Shown: positions 44,033-52,882, counted from the stretch's first letter. The stretch is 64,000 bases of DNA from Pseudovibrio japonicus (GCF_014651595.1 NZ_BMXE01000002.1:1-64000), one strand, 5' to 3'. Notes: generated from the sequence alone by a model not told the origin. Numbers and translations are program-made.

Positions 44033-45214
44033 GTGAACACACAAGACACATCGGCGCCCCCCATGAAACCGGCCAGCCGCCCAAGAGATCCTCGCCTCGA
44101 TTTTTTTCGAGGCATCGCGATGTTTATCATCTTCATAGCGCACCTGCCGGGCAACCAGTGGACGCTTTGGATTCCTGCACGATTTGGGTTTTCTGATTCC
44201 ACCGAGATCTTTGTGTTCTGTTCTGGAATGGCCTCAGCAATCGCGTTTGGGCGCGTGTTTGAATTGCATGGGCTTGCTATGGGGAGCGCGCGCGTTCTTT
44301 ATCGTGTCTGGCAAGTTTATTGGGCTCATATTGGGCTGTTCCTAGCTGTTGCAGGTTTGCTAGCCTTCGTGAATGACAGTGGTTGGGTAGATTATGATTA
44401 CGTGGGGAGGCTAAACCTGTGGCCTTTCTTCGCGAACCCTTTGTTGCAGTTACCGGGCCTTCTGACGCTCACCTACGTACCAAACCTGTTTGACATTCTA
44501 CCGATGTATCTGGTGATCCTGGCGATGATGCCGCTTATGATGATTGCCTATTACAAGGTTGGGCGAGGTGCTGTTGCAGCCCTTATCCTGACATTCTGGT
44601 TGCTTGCGACGTTTCGACTGGTCGACCTTCCCGCAGAACCCTGGTCTGATCGCCGCTGGTTCTTTAACCCGTTTGCATGGCAACTGTTGTTCTTTACGGG
44701 CTTTGCATTCATCAAAGGCTGGATCCCGGCACCTCCGATCAAGAAACGTTTGATGTTCCTTAGTGCTGCGATCATCATTCTGACCGTTCCATTCGCTTAT
44801 CATGGTATTCTCAACGAAGTGCCGGAATTGCGGGCAATCGCCGACGAGATCCGCTTACTGACCGCGAAAACCGAGATGGGTATTCTGCGTTTCATCCACT
44901 TCCTTGCTCTTGCCTATGTGGCATGGGTGGCTGTAGGTGTCAGTGGCCAACGCCTGCTTGTAGGTGGTATTCGTGGTAAGATCATACGCACCATTAAGAA
45001 GGTCGGCCAGCAATCTCTTGCTGTGTTCCTGGCCAGCATTTTTCTTGGTCAGGCGCTCGCCATTCTCCGCAATGAGCTGGGTTTGAGCGGTACGGTTGCC
45101 GGGGATGCATTGGCGAACCTACTTGGCTTCGCTGGTTTGATTGCGGTTGCCTACCTCGTTGGGTGGTTCAAGAGTGAGCCTTGGAGAAAGCTAAAGCAAG
45201 AGCCTGCTTCCTAG
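44033..45214 (+). CDS. opgC: OpgC-family membrane acyltransferase
   Basis: 393 residues and about ten helices. It matches the OpgC family, which adds succinyl groups to osmoregulated periplasmic glucans at the inner membrane. The N-terminal motif R-D-P-R-L-D-F-F-R-G-I-A-M resembles acyltransferase-3 proteins, and the family's S-D-S-T-E-I-F-V-F-C-S-G and R-W-F-F-N-P-F-A-W-Q-L-L-F are recognisable. The GTG at 44033 opens the frame with AGAGA upstream; ATG 44063 is a fallback. The glucan synthase gene opgH lies convergently beyond a terminator, giving a two-gene glucan module; opgG is absent here. Confidence 0.88.
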   Translation: MNTQDTSAPPMKPASRPRDPRLDFFRGIAMFIIFIAHLPGNQWTLWIPARFGFSDSTEIFVFCSGMASAIAFGRVFELHGLAMGSARVLYRVWQVYWAHIGLFLAVAGLLAFVNDSGWVDYDYVGRLNLWPFFANPLLQLPGLLTLTYVPNLFDILPMYLVILAMMPLMMIAYYKVGRGAVAALILTFWLLATFRLVDLPAEPWSDRRWFFNPFAWQLLFFTGFAFIKGWIPAPPIKKRLMFLSAAIIILTVPFAYHGILNEVPELRAIADEIRLLTAKTEMGILRFIHFLALAYVAWVAVGVSGQRLLVGGIRGKIIRTIKKVGQQSLAVFLASIFLGQALAILRNELGLSGTVAGDALANLLGFAGLIAVAYLVGWFKSEPWRKLKQEPAS

Positions 45215-45246
45215 TCTTTCCTGACACAACAGACACCTTAAAATAC

Positions 45247-45290
45247 AAAAGCCGATTGCGCATTTGAACATCCCGCAATCGGCTTTTTTT
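45247..45290. terminator. Bidirectional terminator between opgC and opgH
   Basis: A perfect 14-pair stem, AAAAGCCGATTGCG (45247-45260) against CGCAATCGGCTTTT (45274-45287), with a 13-base loop and T to 45290. The A run at the left end allows use for opgH on the other strand. Confidence 0.9.
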
Positions 45291-45329
45291 GTTCGGTAGC
45301 CTGAAGCGCTTGCGCCTGCAGGTGTGTCG

Positions 45330-47204
45330 TTACTCGAAATCAGCTAATCGCTTTGCCCTTGCTGTTTCCATAGCCACTCTGCGTTGCGCACTATCGAGAG
45401 TTTCCAGTTCCTGTGGCACATCAATTTCTTCGGGCAATGCCCAGAGCCCGGAATGTTTGAAGTATCTCCCCAGCGTTGGCTTCGATGTGATCATCGCAAA
45501 AGGGATTGCCAGCAATGGTCCGAGAATAACCGGAATAAGAAGCCATGTGCTCGAGAGCGAATATCCTGTCATCCAGAAAGCGCTACAGAGACCAAAGAGC
45601 GTCTGAGGCCAGAATTTTTGAACAGCCACTTGCAAAGGAATACCATGCGGCTGTCTTTCTTGCCCACCCCAGTAGGGCCTTCTACCTGCGAACAATTGCA
45701 CAATAAAAATGGTATGCGCGATCGCCATAATGGGTGCGAGCAAAATGGCATAGATCAACTCAAAGAATGCGCTGAGGGCGACCTTTGAGAACCCGCCGTA
45801 GCTGCGGCGTTCCTTACTGGATGTTAGTATATGAAACTGTGTCACCAGCTTGGGCGCAAAGATCATGGTTATGATCACAATGAACAGGATACTTCCGTAG
45901 AACGGGTCAAACGGTGCCACTCCCGACGCAGAGAGTGAGCCAGTCAAAATGGCCATCACTATAAAGAGGAGCCATGCAGGAGAGCTGGCAAACATAAGAA
46001 TTGCAAGAAACAGCTGAAGACGGCCCAGCCGGTTCACGTTCGGAGCGTCGAGCAATTTGCTGTATTGCAGGTTTCCGTGACACCAGCGTAGGTCTCTGCG
46101 AATAAACTCAATCAGGTGGGGCGGGTTTTCTTCATAACTGCCGTCTTCCACCGGCCAGACACGGACCTCATAGCCGGCACTTGTCATCATGGTTGCTTCA
46201 ACCTGATCGTGGCTGAGAATTGGTCCACTCAGAGCGTCCTTTCCCGGCAAGGGCGACAGCAGGCAGTGTTTGATGAAAGGCTCTATACGAAAGATAGCGT
46301 TGTGGCCCCAGTACGGACCGGCAGGTCCTTGCCACCACGCGGCCCCCAGCGTGAAGGAGCGCATGCCCAGACGCATGCCCCACTGGAAGACACGGGCAAA
46401 GAACGAACTGGTGGAAAGGCCCGGCATTAGGGTCTGCAAGATCCCCAAACGAGGATTTGCATTCATCTTGCTTACAAGATTGCACAGGGCTTCTGCCGAC
46501 AGGAAGCTGTCTGCATCCAATGTGATCGCATAGTCATGGTGATCACCCCAGTTGCGGCAGAAGTCTTCGATATTGCCTGCTTTGAAGCCCACATTGTGCT
46601 CACGCCTGCGGTAGTGCACGTCAATCCGTTTTTCCCAGCGGGCCTTAAGCGCCGTGAAACCCTGCATTTCCTCGTGTATGTGCACAGGCTCGCTGCTGTC
46701 GCTCAAGATGTACAGCGAGAAGCCATTGAGCTTGTCCAGACGGTCCAGTTCCTGAAGCATTGCTTCCAGTTTGGCAGCAACTTGTGGGAAATCTTCATTT
46801 CGGACACATGAGAGCAAAGCTGTTTGCTTGTCCTTGAAGGGGGGGCTGCGGTCGAACGTTTCCAGAGGTGTGCCTGCGTAAACATGACCTACGGGGTCTT
46901 CCGAGAATTTCAACAATAGCAAGCCAATGAACGCATGCCAAAAGCCAATGACAAGCAGCGGCAAGGTGACCAGAAATGCAAGAAACATCACGAGTTTTGA
47001 GATTGTAAAGCCAGTGGTGAACAACGTCAGAAGCATCAAGGTTATGAGCACTGCAAGGGATACGAGAACCAGGGCCCCGAAAAACAGCCTACGCCAGTAT
47101 AAGCGCTGATTTTCCTCATACTTATCAATGATGTTGGTAGAGAGCAGCAGACCAACAAGACTGGTACGAGCATTCTCTTCAGGAACCGGGGTTTGTTCAG
47201 TCAT
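45330..47204 (-). CDS. opgH: Periplasmic glucan glucosyltransferase OpgH
   Basis: 624 residues, the family-2 glucosyltransferase that polymerises glucose from UDP-glucose into osmoregulated periplasmic glucans at the inner membrane. Helices flank the catalytic core: D-S-S (about 170), T-L-D-A-D-S-F-L for the D-x-D, S-H-D-Q-V-E-A as the catalytic base region, and R-R-D-L-R-W-C-H-G-N in place of Q-x-x-R-W. It is shorter than E. coli OpgH (about 850) and lacks most of its long N-terminal segment, as is common in alphaproteobacteria. It is divergent from the dehydrogenase gene at 47319. Confidence 0.93.
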   Translation of the reverse strand: MTEQTPVPEENARTSLVGLLLSTNIIDKYEENQRLYWRRLFFGALVLVSLAVLITLMLLTLFTTGFTISKLVMFLAFLVTLPLLVIGFWHAFIGLLLLKFSEDPVGHVYAGTPLETFDRSPPFKDKQTALLSCVRNEDFPQVAAKLEAMLQELDRLDKLNGFSLYILSDSSEPVHIHEEMQGFTALKARWEKRIDVHYRRREHNVGFKAGNIEDFCRNWGDHHDYAITLDADSFLSAEALCNLVSKMNANPRLGILQTLMPGLSTSSFFARVFQWGMRLGMRSFTLGAAWWQGPAGPYWGHNAIFRIEPFIKHCLLSPLPGKDALSGPILSHDQVEATMMTSAGYEVRVWPVEDGSYEENPPHLIEFIRRDLRWCHGNLQYSKLLDAPNVNRLGRLQLFLAILMFASSPAWLLFIVMAILTGSLSASGVAPFDPFYGSILFIVIITMIFAPKLVTQFHILTSSKERRSYGGFSKVALSAFFELIYAILLAPIMAIAHTIFIVQLFAGRRPYWGGQERQPHGIPLQVAVQKFWPQTLFGLCSAFWMTGYSLSSTWLLIPVILGPLLAIPFAMITSKPTLGRYFKHSGLWALPEEIDVPQELETLDSAQRRVAMETARAKRLADFE

Positions 47205-47318
47205 GTACTACCCAAATTATGATTATTTTTTATGGCACCTACATTTCTGCTAGTTTCCTTTGTTCACGTTTCCTTGGAGTATACTTGTGAAAACTAAGCG
47301 ATCGGGGGAGCGCGTTTT

Positions 47319-48296
47319 TTGTCTGAAATAGCCAGAGCGCTTTGGTACACTGCGCCTCAAACCATTGAAATAAGAGAGGAAAAGCTCTCTAAATCAACTG
47401 GTAACCGTGTTTACTTAAAGACCCACGCTTCAGCGGTTAGCCGAGGCACCGAAGCGATCATCTTTCGTGGTGATGTGCCGGTGAGTGAGCGCGCGCGGAT
47501 GCTGGCTCCATTTCAGGAAGGAACGTTTCCTTTTCCCGTCAAATACGGTTATGCAAATGTTTCTGAAGTGATTGAAACAACAGCAGATTTAGAGGCGGGG
47601 CAGCGGGTATTTTCTCTCTTTCCCCATCAGTGTAGCTTTCTGCTCCCAGCCGATGCGCTCTATCCAATTCCCGCAGATTTGCCCAGTACCCGCGCCACAC
47701 TGGCCGCCAATATGGAGACGGCTCTGAACATCGTTTGGGACGCAGGTGTTTTGCCCTGTGCTCGTATTGCGGTGGTTGGTGCAGGGACCGTTGGCGCGCT
47801 TGTTGGCTACCTATGCGCGCGCACGCCCGGCGTTCAGGTGACGCTTGTTGACGTTAATCCCAAACGGCAGGACATCACGGATGCGCTTTCCTGCGCGTTC
47901 GCACTGCCGGAAGATGCTCCGAGAAATCAGGATGTTGTGGTGCATTGCAGTGCTTCGGAAGCCGGGCTGAACACGGCACTCCGAGTTGCTGGAAAGGAAG
48001 CCAGAATTGTGGAGGCGTCCTGGTTTGGCTCACAAGCCTCCGGTCTTTATCTAGGCGGTGGATTTCACAGCCAGCGACTGAGCCTCGTCTCCTCTCAGGT
48101 TGGTCAGGTTGCCCCAGTTATGAGGCCGCGCTGGACGCATCGCAGGCGGATGGAGGCGGCCATTTCCCTGCTTCAAGACGACGTGCTTGATATCTTGCTT
48201 GCAGCTCCCATCGAGTTTGAAGACGCTCCACAAAGCTTGGGGGATGTTCTTTCAGGCAAGAGGGACACCCTTTGCCAACCCATTGTCTACTCTTAG
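47319..48296 (+). CDS. MDR-type dehydrogenase of the pterin-like cluster
   Basis: 325 residues, a medium-chain dehydrogenase/reductase. The GroES-like half carries S-R-G-T-E-A-I-I-F-R-G-D-V-P where zinc-type enzymes have Cys-Gly-x-Asp, so the catalytic zinc ligands appear missing; BchC-like dehydrogenases share the S-R-G-T-E pattern. The Rossmann motif is V-V-G-A-G-T-V-G (about 152-159). Start is TTG 47319, with GGGGGAG ideally placed 8 bases upstream. It opens a run of four same-strand genes (18 base gap, then an 8-base and a 4-base overlap). The substrate is unknown; a role in forming or oxidising a pterin/sugar intermediate is inferred from context. Confidence 0.75.
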   Translation: MSEIARALWYTAPQTIEIREEKLSKSTGNRVYLKTHASAVSRGTEAIIFRGDVPVSERARMLAPFQEGTFPFPVKYGYANVSEVIETTADLEAGQRVFSLFPHQCSFLLPADALYPIPADLPSTRATLAANMETALNIVWDAGVLPCARIAVVGAGTVGALVGYLCARTPGVQVTLVDVNPKRQDITDALSCAFALPEDAPRNQDVVVHCSASEAGLNTALRVAGKEARIVEASWFGSQASGLYLGGGFHSQRLSLVSSQVGQVAPVMRPRWTHRRRMEAAISLLQDDVLDILLAAPIEFEDAPQSLGDVLSGKRDTLCQPIVYS

Positions 48297-48314
48297 TTTT
48301 GCAAGGATTTTGAG

Positions 48315-48734
48315 ATGTATTCAGTTGAGATCAGCAATCATATTATGGTTGCGCACAGCTTGAAGGGAGAGGTTTTTGGTCCAGCCTCGCAGCTTCACGG
48401 ACTTACTGCACACGTGCACGTCGCTATTTTTGCCGAAGAGCTGGATGAGAACGGAATTGTCATCGACATTGGCAATGCGCTTGAGGTTCTTGGCGAAATC
48501 CTGCAGCCTCTCAATTACAAAAACCTTGATGACCTGCCTCAGTTCAGGGGCCACAACACCACCGTCGATTTTCTTTGCAGCTACATTTACCAGCGCGTGT
48601 GCGATGCGGCTTATCTGCATAAACTTGGCCGCGAGCCGCGCGAACTGAGCAAGGTGCGGGTAACGATTACGGAAAACCCAATTGCGCGGGCTTCTTATGA
48701 GGCACCGCTCACAGCATCCGAGGCTCATGAATAA
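48315..48734 (+). CDS. 6-pyruvoyl-tetrahydropterin-synthase-like protein (divergent)
   Basis: 139 residues with the T-fold of PTPS/QueD enzymes, which convert dihydroneopterin triphosphate to pterins or carboxytetrahydropterin. Landmarks are M-V-A-H (His14), L-H-G-L (His28), I-V-I-D-I, L-N-Y-K-N-L and V-R-V-T-I-T-E-N (Glu120). Several catalytic features differ: the Cys usually four residues before the L-H-G-H His is Ala24, the second His of L-H-G-H is Leu30, the L-D-H is L-N-Y, and the T-x-E reads T-V-D. His33 or His35 might replace the zinc ligand. So a different reaction is likely. Its stop overlaps the next gene by 8 bases. Confidence 0.75.
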   Translation: MYSVEISNHIMVAHSLKGEVFGPASQLHGLTAHVHVAIFAEELDENGIVIDIGNALEVLGEILQPLNYKNLDDLPQFRGHNTTVDFLCSYIYQRVCDAAYLHKLGREPRELSKVRVTITENPIARASYEAPLTASEAHE

Positions 48735-49836
48735 CTTGCATCCTTCAATCGAACAGACCGCAACAACTATGGGAAAGTCCTGCTACTTCATGTTCCCAGG
48801 AGACCTGAACACTCCGACGGGGGGCTACCGATATGACCGTGAGATCATTCGGGGGCTGCAAAAGAACGGGTGGAATATTTCGCTCATTGCGCTTGAAGGA
48901 GACTATCCCGCCCCATCGGAAGCGGACAAACTGTTGGCACTTGAGGCACTTGGCGAGGTCGGAGAGCGGGCGCTGGTCATAGTGGACGGTTTGGCGCTGG
49001 GGGTGTTGCCCGAGTTGGCGAAAGAGATCACTGAGTACTGCAGCCTGATTGCTTTGGTGCATCACCCGCTGTTTCTGGAAAGTGGCATTGATCCAAAACT
49101 CGCAAAAGCCCTGCGAGCCTCTGAGACTGACGCTCTACAACATGCAGAGCATGTGATTGTGACCAGCCCTTCGACACAGAAGGCACTTGTCTCCCAAATG
49201 AAGGTGCCAGCTGACAAGATCAGTGTTGTTTTACCGGGTATTGAGCGTCCGGATGTTTCAGAGGTCGCGCGTTCCTCGCGGAGGCCGGATGCTGCCACTC
49301 GGTTGTTGTGTGTCGGCTCGCTTGTTCCACGCAAGGGGCAGCTGGATCTGGTGGAGGCTTTGGGACAGCTGAAGCACCTTGACTGGCATCTGGATATGAT
49401 TGGCGAGACCCGTTTCGATCTGGAGTATGCTCAGCAGGTGCGAGGGCAGATTGAGCGTCATGATCTTGGGAAGCGTATCCAGGTTCGCGGGGGTATTCCA
49501 AAAGCTGAACTCTCGGATTTCTACCAGTCTGCAGACATTTTTGTGCTGCCGACTTACTACGAAGGCTACGGAATGGCTTTTGCCGAGGCCATGAGTTATG
49601 GCCTTCCGATCATTGCAAGCGGCGATGGTGCGGTGACTTCAACAGTTCCGCCAACGGCGGGTTTTCACGTGAGAGCGGGAGATCCTATTGCTCTTGGCAA
49701 GGCCATTGAAACACTGCTGACCCGTGATGACTTGCGGTCCAAACTGGCCGAGGGTGCCCTTTCCGCAGCGCGGGCCTTGCCGAACTGGAGCGATAGCGCG
49801 AAAGCGTTTTCTTGCACATTGGAGGCGCACCGTTGA
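48727..49836 (+). CDS. Family-4 glycosyltransferase of the pterin-like cluster
   Basis: 369 residues, a GT-B retaining glycosyltransferase (GT4 group). N-terminal G-G-Y-R-Y-D-R-E lines the acceptor side; C-terminal V-G-S-L-V-P-R-K-G-Q and the nucleotide-sugar E-x7-E motif E-G-Y-G-M-A-F-A-E (about 285-293) are intact. Start ATG 48727 lies inside the PTPS-like stop and has CGAGG upstream, so the two are translationally coupled; ATG 48770 is a fallback. Being coupled to a pterin-fold enzyme suggests glycosylation of a pterin- or pyrimidine-type acceptor, as pteridine glycosyltransferases do in cyanobacteria. Sugar and acceptor are unknown. Confidence 0.85.
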   Translation: MNNLHPSIEQTATTMGKSCYFMFPGDLNTPTGGYRYDREIIRGLQKNGWNISLIALEGDYPAPSEADKLLALEALGEVGERALVIVDGLALGVLPELAKEITEYCSLIALVHHPLFLESGIDPKLAKALRASETDALQHAEHVIVTSPSTQKALVSQMKVPADKISVVLPGIERPDVSEVARSSRRPDAATRLLCVGSLVPRKGQLDLVEALGQLKHLDWHLDMIGETRFDLEYAQQVRGQIERHDLGKRIQVRGGIPKAELSDFYQSADIFVLPTYYEGYGMAFAEAMSYGLPIIASGDGAVTSTVPPTAGFHVRAGDPIALGKAIETLLTRDDLRSKLAEGALSAARALPNWSDSAKAFSCTLEAHR

Positions 49837-50654
49837 GTGAATTTTCCTCAGAATGGCTCTTCCTTCGACGCAAAGCTGACCGGCGCGCACGTAATCAGGA
49901 CATCATGAAGATGTTCTGTGACTGGCTGGTGGAGCATGCACCTGAAGACGGGCCACTCCGCCTTATCGATGTTGCTGCGGGGACAGGGTCTTTTCTACAA
50001 GATCTGGCCGAACATATTGGGCCGAACAGAGAGCAGGTTTGGGTGCTGATCGACAATGACCCAGAGCTTTTGCGAGTTGCCAAGGCGGCTCCCCGCCCCT
50101 TCCCTGACACCCGGACCAAGACGGTTGTTTGCGATCTGACCGACACGGGGGCGCTGGATATTCTTGAGGGGCATCACGGGGTGGTTACGTCGGCCTTTCT
50201 CGACCTTGTCAGCGCAAACTGGTTGGACAGTTTTGTTGCTCGCATGCGGCAGCTGCAGCTCCCGTTTCTGGCCGGGTTGTCTTATAACGGCATCTTGTTC
50301 AGCGAGCCTCACCACCCGACAGACCGGCTTATACAACGCGCCTTCAATCAACATCAGGCAAGCGATAAGGGGTTTGGCTCTGCACTGGGACCGCTTGGTG
50401 GATTTCATGCCCACGAGCGCCTACTCAAGGCGGGTTATACCTGCTTCACCGGCCGCTCAGACTGGGTGTGCGCGCCAGAAGACCGTGCTCTGCAGCTGGA
50501 ACTGCTTAATGCATGGGCTGAGGCTGCGCGCGAGGTCGGGGTGCCCGTTGCAATTGTGGATGATTGGCTGGCGTTCCGCTTAGATGCGGTTGATCAGGGG
50601 ACCTCGCAGCTGCAAGTCGGGCATCTGGATATTGTTGGCCTTCCACCTCTTTGA
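49833..50654 (+). CDS. SAM-dependent methyltransferase of the pterin-like cluster
   Basis: 273 residues with a Rossmann methyltransferase core: motif I L-I-D-V-A-A-G-T-G-S-F (about 43-53), I-D-N-D-P-E-L as the acidic loop, V-V-C-D-L, then a second half with F-L-A-G-L-S-Y-N-G and G-P-L-G-G-F-H-A-H that differs from common families. Start TTG 49833 overlaps the glycosyltransferase stop by 4 bases and has GGAGG at ideal spacing, so it is clearly coupled. The acceptor is unknown; context suggests the product of the preceding enzymes. It converges on the NUDIX gene. Confidence 0.8.
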   Translation: MSEFSSEWLFLRRKADRRARNQDIMKMFCDWLVEHAPEDGPLRLIDVAAGTGSFLQDLAEHIGPNREQVWVLIDNDPELLRVAKAAPRPFPDTRTKTVVCDLTDTGALDILEGHHGVVTSAFLDLVSANWLDSFVARMRQLQLPFLAGLSYNGILFSEPHHPTDRLIQRAFNQHQASDKGFGSALGPLGGFHAHERLLKAGYTCFTGRSDWVCAPEDRALQLELLNAWAEAAREVGVPVAIVDDWLAFRLDAVDQGTSQLQVGHLDIVGLPPL

Positions 50655-50687
50655 GGCCATGCCAACCCACTGGTTTGCCGGAGGTCT

Positions 50688-51257
50688 TTACAGACCAACC
50701 TTGTTCAAGATCAGTGCTTGTGTGAGCATAAACAGACGTGGGCAGCGGATTTTTTGCTCGTCGTAAAGCTTGCGAAGATCAGCGAATGAAAGCTCTACAA
50801 CTTCGATATCTTCATCTTCATCCAGATTACGGCCATCGATATTCTGGCCACCAGCGGTGTATTCAGCCAGGAAGAGGTGCGCGCGTTCTGCCAGACGTGC
50901 TGGATTGATGAAAACGTTGGCAACTTTGGAGAGGTTCGTTAGTTCGCAGCCCAACTCTTCCTGCGCTTCGCGCTTGCATGCCTCTTCGATCGACAGATCG
51001 CTGATCTCAATGCCACCTGCACAAGCTTCCAGAATGATTTCTTCCTCGGTGATGTAGGGCGCAACACGGAGCTGTTTGACGAGCAAAACAGTCTTTGCCT
51101 GAGGATCGAACGCCAGCACGGCAATGGAATCGCCGTAAACCCAGACTGGATCTGTGGTGACGTGCGCTCGCCCGTCATCATGAACGACACGCACCTGAAC
51201 CTCTTCGATTTGACCTTTAGCTTCGAGGAGGGTGGTACGTCTGATGAGCTCTGGCAT
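50688..51257 (-). CDS. NUDIX hydrolase
   Basis: 189 residues, resembling ADP-ribose-pyrophosphatase-type NUDIX enzymes that cleave nucleoside diphosphates linked to another group. The Nudix box runs from G-G-I-E-I-S-D-L to R-E-A-Q-E-E-L-G (about residues 86-108); the Glu eight before the Arg is Leu, a small deviation. Start ATG 51257 has AAGGA upstream; the longer frame to 51338 lacks one. With the reductase gene behind it, the enzyme could release a phosphate from a pterin- or nucleotide-type intermediate, or salvage ADP-ribose. It faces the methyltransferase gene convergently. Confidence 0.85.
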   Translation of the reverse strand: MPELIRRTTLLEAKGQIEEVQVRVVHDDGRAHVTTDPVWVYGDSIAVLAFDPQAKTVLLVKQLRVAPYITEEEIILEACAGGIEISDLSIEEACKREAQEELGCELTNLSKVANVFINPARLAERAHLFLAEYTAGGQNIDGRNLDEDEDIEVVELSFADLRKLYDEQKIRCPRLFMLTQALILNKVGL

Positions 51258-51341
51258 GCGTGTGTCCTTATTCGGAAATACACGCAAGTTTATAAAAGCA
51301 CTTTCTATCGAAAGGAATTGCTTTTGCACCTTCTGCAAGGA

Positions 51342-52151
51342 TTAGTTTCTCAGACTTAAGTCCGCGAGCATGTCAACGCCGAGCGGGTGCCAGATGACAT
51401 CAGGGCGGATAGCCTGTGCCAGATAATCAATGGTTGGCAACTGCAGTCCGCGCGGGCCGGATCCGATGATCAGTGGTGCGATCATGAGATGCAGGCGATC
51501 GATCATCTTTAGCTCGATAAAGCGCGACAGGGTCCACGCTCCGCCTTCCACAAGAATGCAGCGAAACTCCCGCAATGCATGGCGAATATCAGCGCAAGAC
51601 AACCTGCCTTTTGCATCCGGCTGCAGCTGAACACATTCGACACCTTCGGGATAGCGTGCATGGGCGTCGTTGCGGGTGATGACAATCCGGCGGGCACTGG
51701 CGTCTTGCAGTAGGGTACTGTCTTTTGGCAGCCGACCATAAGGGTCAATAACGACACGCGCGGGGTGATGTCCGTTCACGTGTCTGACCGTTAGTTGAGG
51801 GTTGTCAGCGACAGCAGTCCCAACCCCAACCACAACTGCATCACACAGAGCCCGAAGTCGATGCAGGTGGATCAGCGCTTCAGAGCAACTTACGTAGTTG
51901 GAGTCTCCGGTTACGGTGGCGATGCGGCCATCAACTGATTGGCCAAGCTGGCCGACGACAAATTGCTTTTCCGCCATGCAAAGAGGTGCGAACACACTGC
52001 CATAGCCCTGAAGATCTGGTGCGCGCCTCTCATGAGAGGCGGTCAAGACTTCCTGCCATTCATCTTTAGACAATATGCCAGAAGGCTGGGTTGATGGCTG
52101 TTCGCAGATTAGCTGAGAGCCCTTCGATTTTTCGTCCAAATGTGCTGGCAT
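51342..52151 (-). CDS. RibD C-terminal-type (pyrimidine) reductase
   Basis: 269 residues. The recognisable part (about 75-265) is the dihydrofolate-reductase-like domain of RibD, which reduces 5-amino-6-ribosylaminouracil phosphate in riboflavin synthesis: Q-L-G-Q-S-V-D-G-R-I-A, D-A-V-V-V-G-V-G-T, D-N-P-Q-L-T-V-R, I-L-V-E-G-G-A-W-T. No deaminase domain is attached, as in stand-alone reductases of secondary pterin and pyrimidine pathways. The N-terminal 70 residues are unusual. Start ATG 52151 has AGGGG seven bases upstream; GTG 52208 is a longer alternative. Its partners suggest it reduces a pterin/pyrimidine intermediate. Confidence 0.8.
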   Translation of the reverse strand: MPAHLDEKSKGSQLICEQPSTQPSGILSKDEWQEVLTASHERRAPDLQGYGSVFAPLCMAEKQFVVGQLGQSVDGRIATVTGDSNYVSCSEALIHLHRLRALCDAVVVGVGTAVADNPQLTVRHVNGHHPARVVIDPYGRLPKDSTLLQDASARRIVITRNDAHARYPEGVECVQLQPDAKGRLSCADIRHALREFRCILVEGGAWTLSRFIELKMIDRLHLMIAPLIIGSGPRGLQLPTIDYLAQAIRPDVIWHPLGVDMLADLSLRN

Positions 52152-52306
52152 TGTATGGCCCCTATCCATCAGCCCCCCTTGTTTTACCGAGTTCACAGCC
52201 CACATCACCTAAGGTAAGTCTAGTGGTAACGAACCTTGATTAATCTGTCGATCAGGAGATTGCAGGGGCTCTTCACGAACCTTCGTAAGCGTCAGGAGAA
52301 ACGAGT

Positions 52307-52864
52307 ATGAGCGAGCAAGTTGCCGGATACTCCGCAATGTCGAAGACCTATCACTGGCTGGTCGTCATTTTGGTTTTCACAACAGTTCCAATCGGCATAA
52401 CCATGGCAACGATCGGGCCTGGAGACCTCCAGAATACATTATACTTTTATCACGAGAGTATCGGTGTTCTGATCTTCGTACTTGTTGTATTACGTCTGAT
52501 CCAGCGCTGGATAACCCCTCCTCCTCCGGTGCCAGCCTCACTTCCAGCAGGGCTACGCATTCTCTCGGCGACAGTTCATTGGGCGCTCTATCTGTTTTTG
52601 ATCGTGAATCCGCTTATCGGCTGGTACGGTGTGTCTCTCTTTGGCGCACAGGTGCCATTTTTTGACTTCTTTAATCTTCCGAGCATTGCCGCACAGGACC
52701 AGACTGCTGCGAACAATGTTCTGCTTTTGCACGCCGCTATCGGCCTCTTCATTACGTTCCTGGTTCTGCTCCACATCTGTGGGGCATTTTATCACTGGCT
52801 CATAAGAAAAGACGGGATTTTTGATCGCATGACAACTGCGCCTTATCAACGCTCTGAAGACTAA
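52307..52864 (+). CDS. Cytochrome b561
   Basis: 185 residues with four membrane helices and the His ligands for two hemes: Y-H-W-L (His16), Y-H-E-S (about 49), V-H-W-A-L-Y (about 90) and L-H-A-A-I-G (about 146), L-H-I-C-G. It belongs to the bacterial b561 group, which passes electrons between quinol and periplasmic acceptors, and in some cases to superoxide. CAGGAG precedes the ATG. It is convergent with the cobalamin gene cobK, 18 bases away, but not functionally linked. Confidence 0.9.
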   Translation: MSEQVAGYSAMSKTYHWLVVILVFTTVPIGITMATIGPGDLQNTLYFYHESIGVLIFVLVVLRLIQRWITPPPPVPASLPAGLRILSATVHWALYLFLIVNPLIGWYGVSLFGAQVPFFDFFNLPSIAAQDQTAANNVLLLHAAIGLFITFLVLLHICGAFYHWLIRKDGIFDRMTTAPYQRSED

Positions 52865-52882
52865 GCAGAGCGCTGATAGCGG

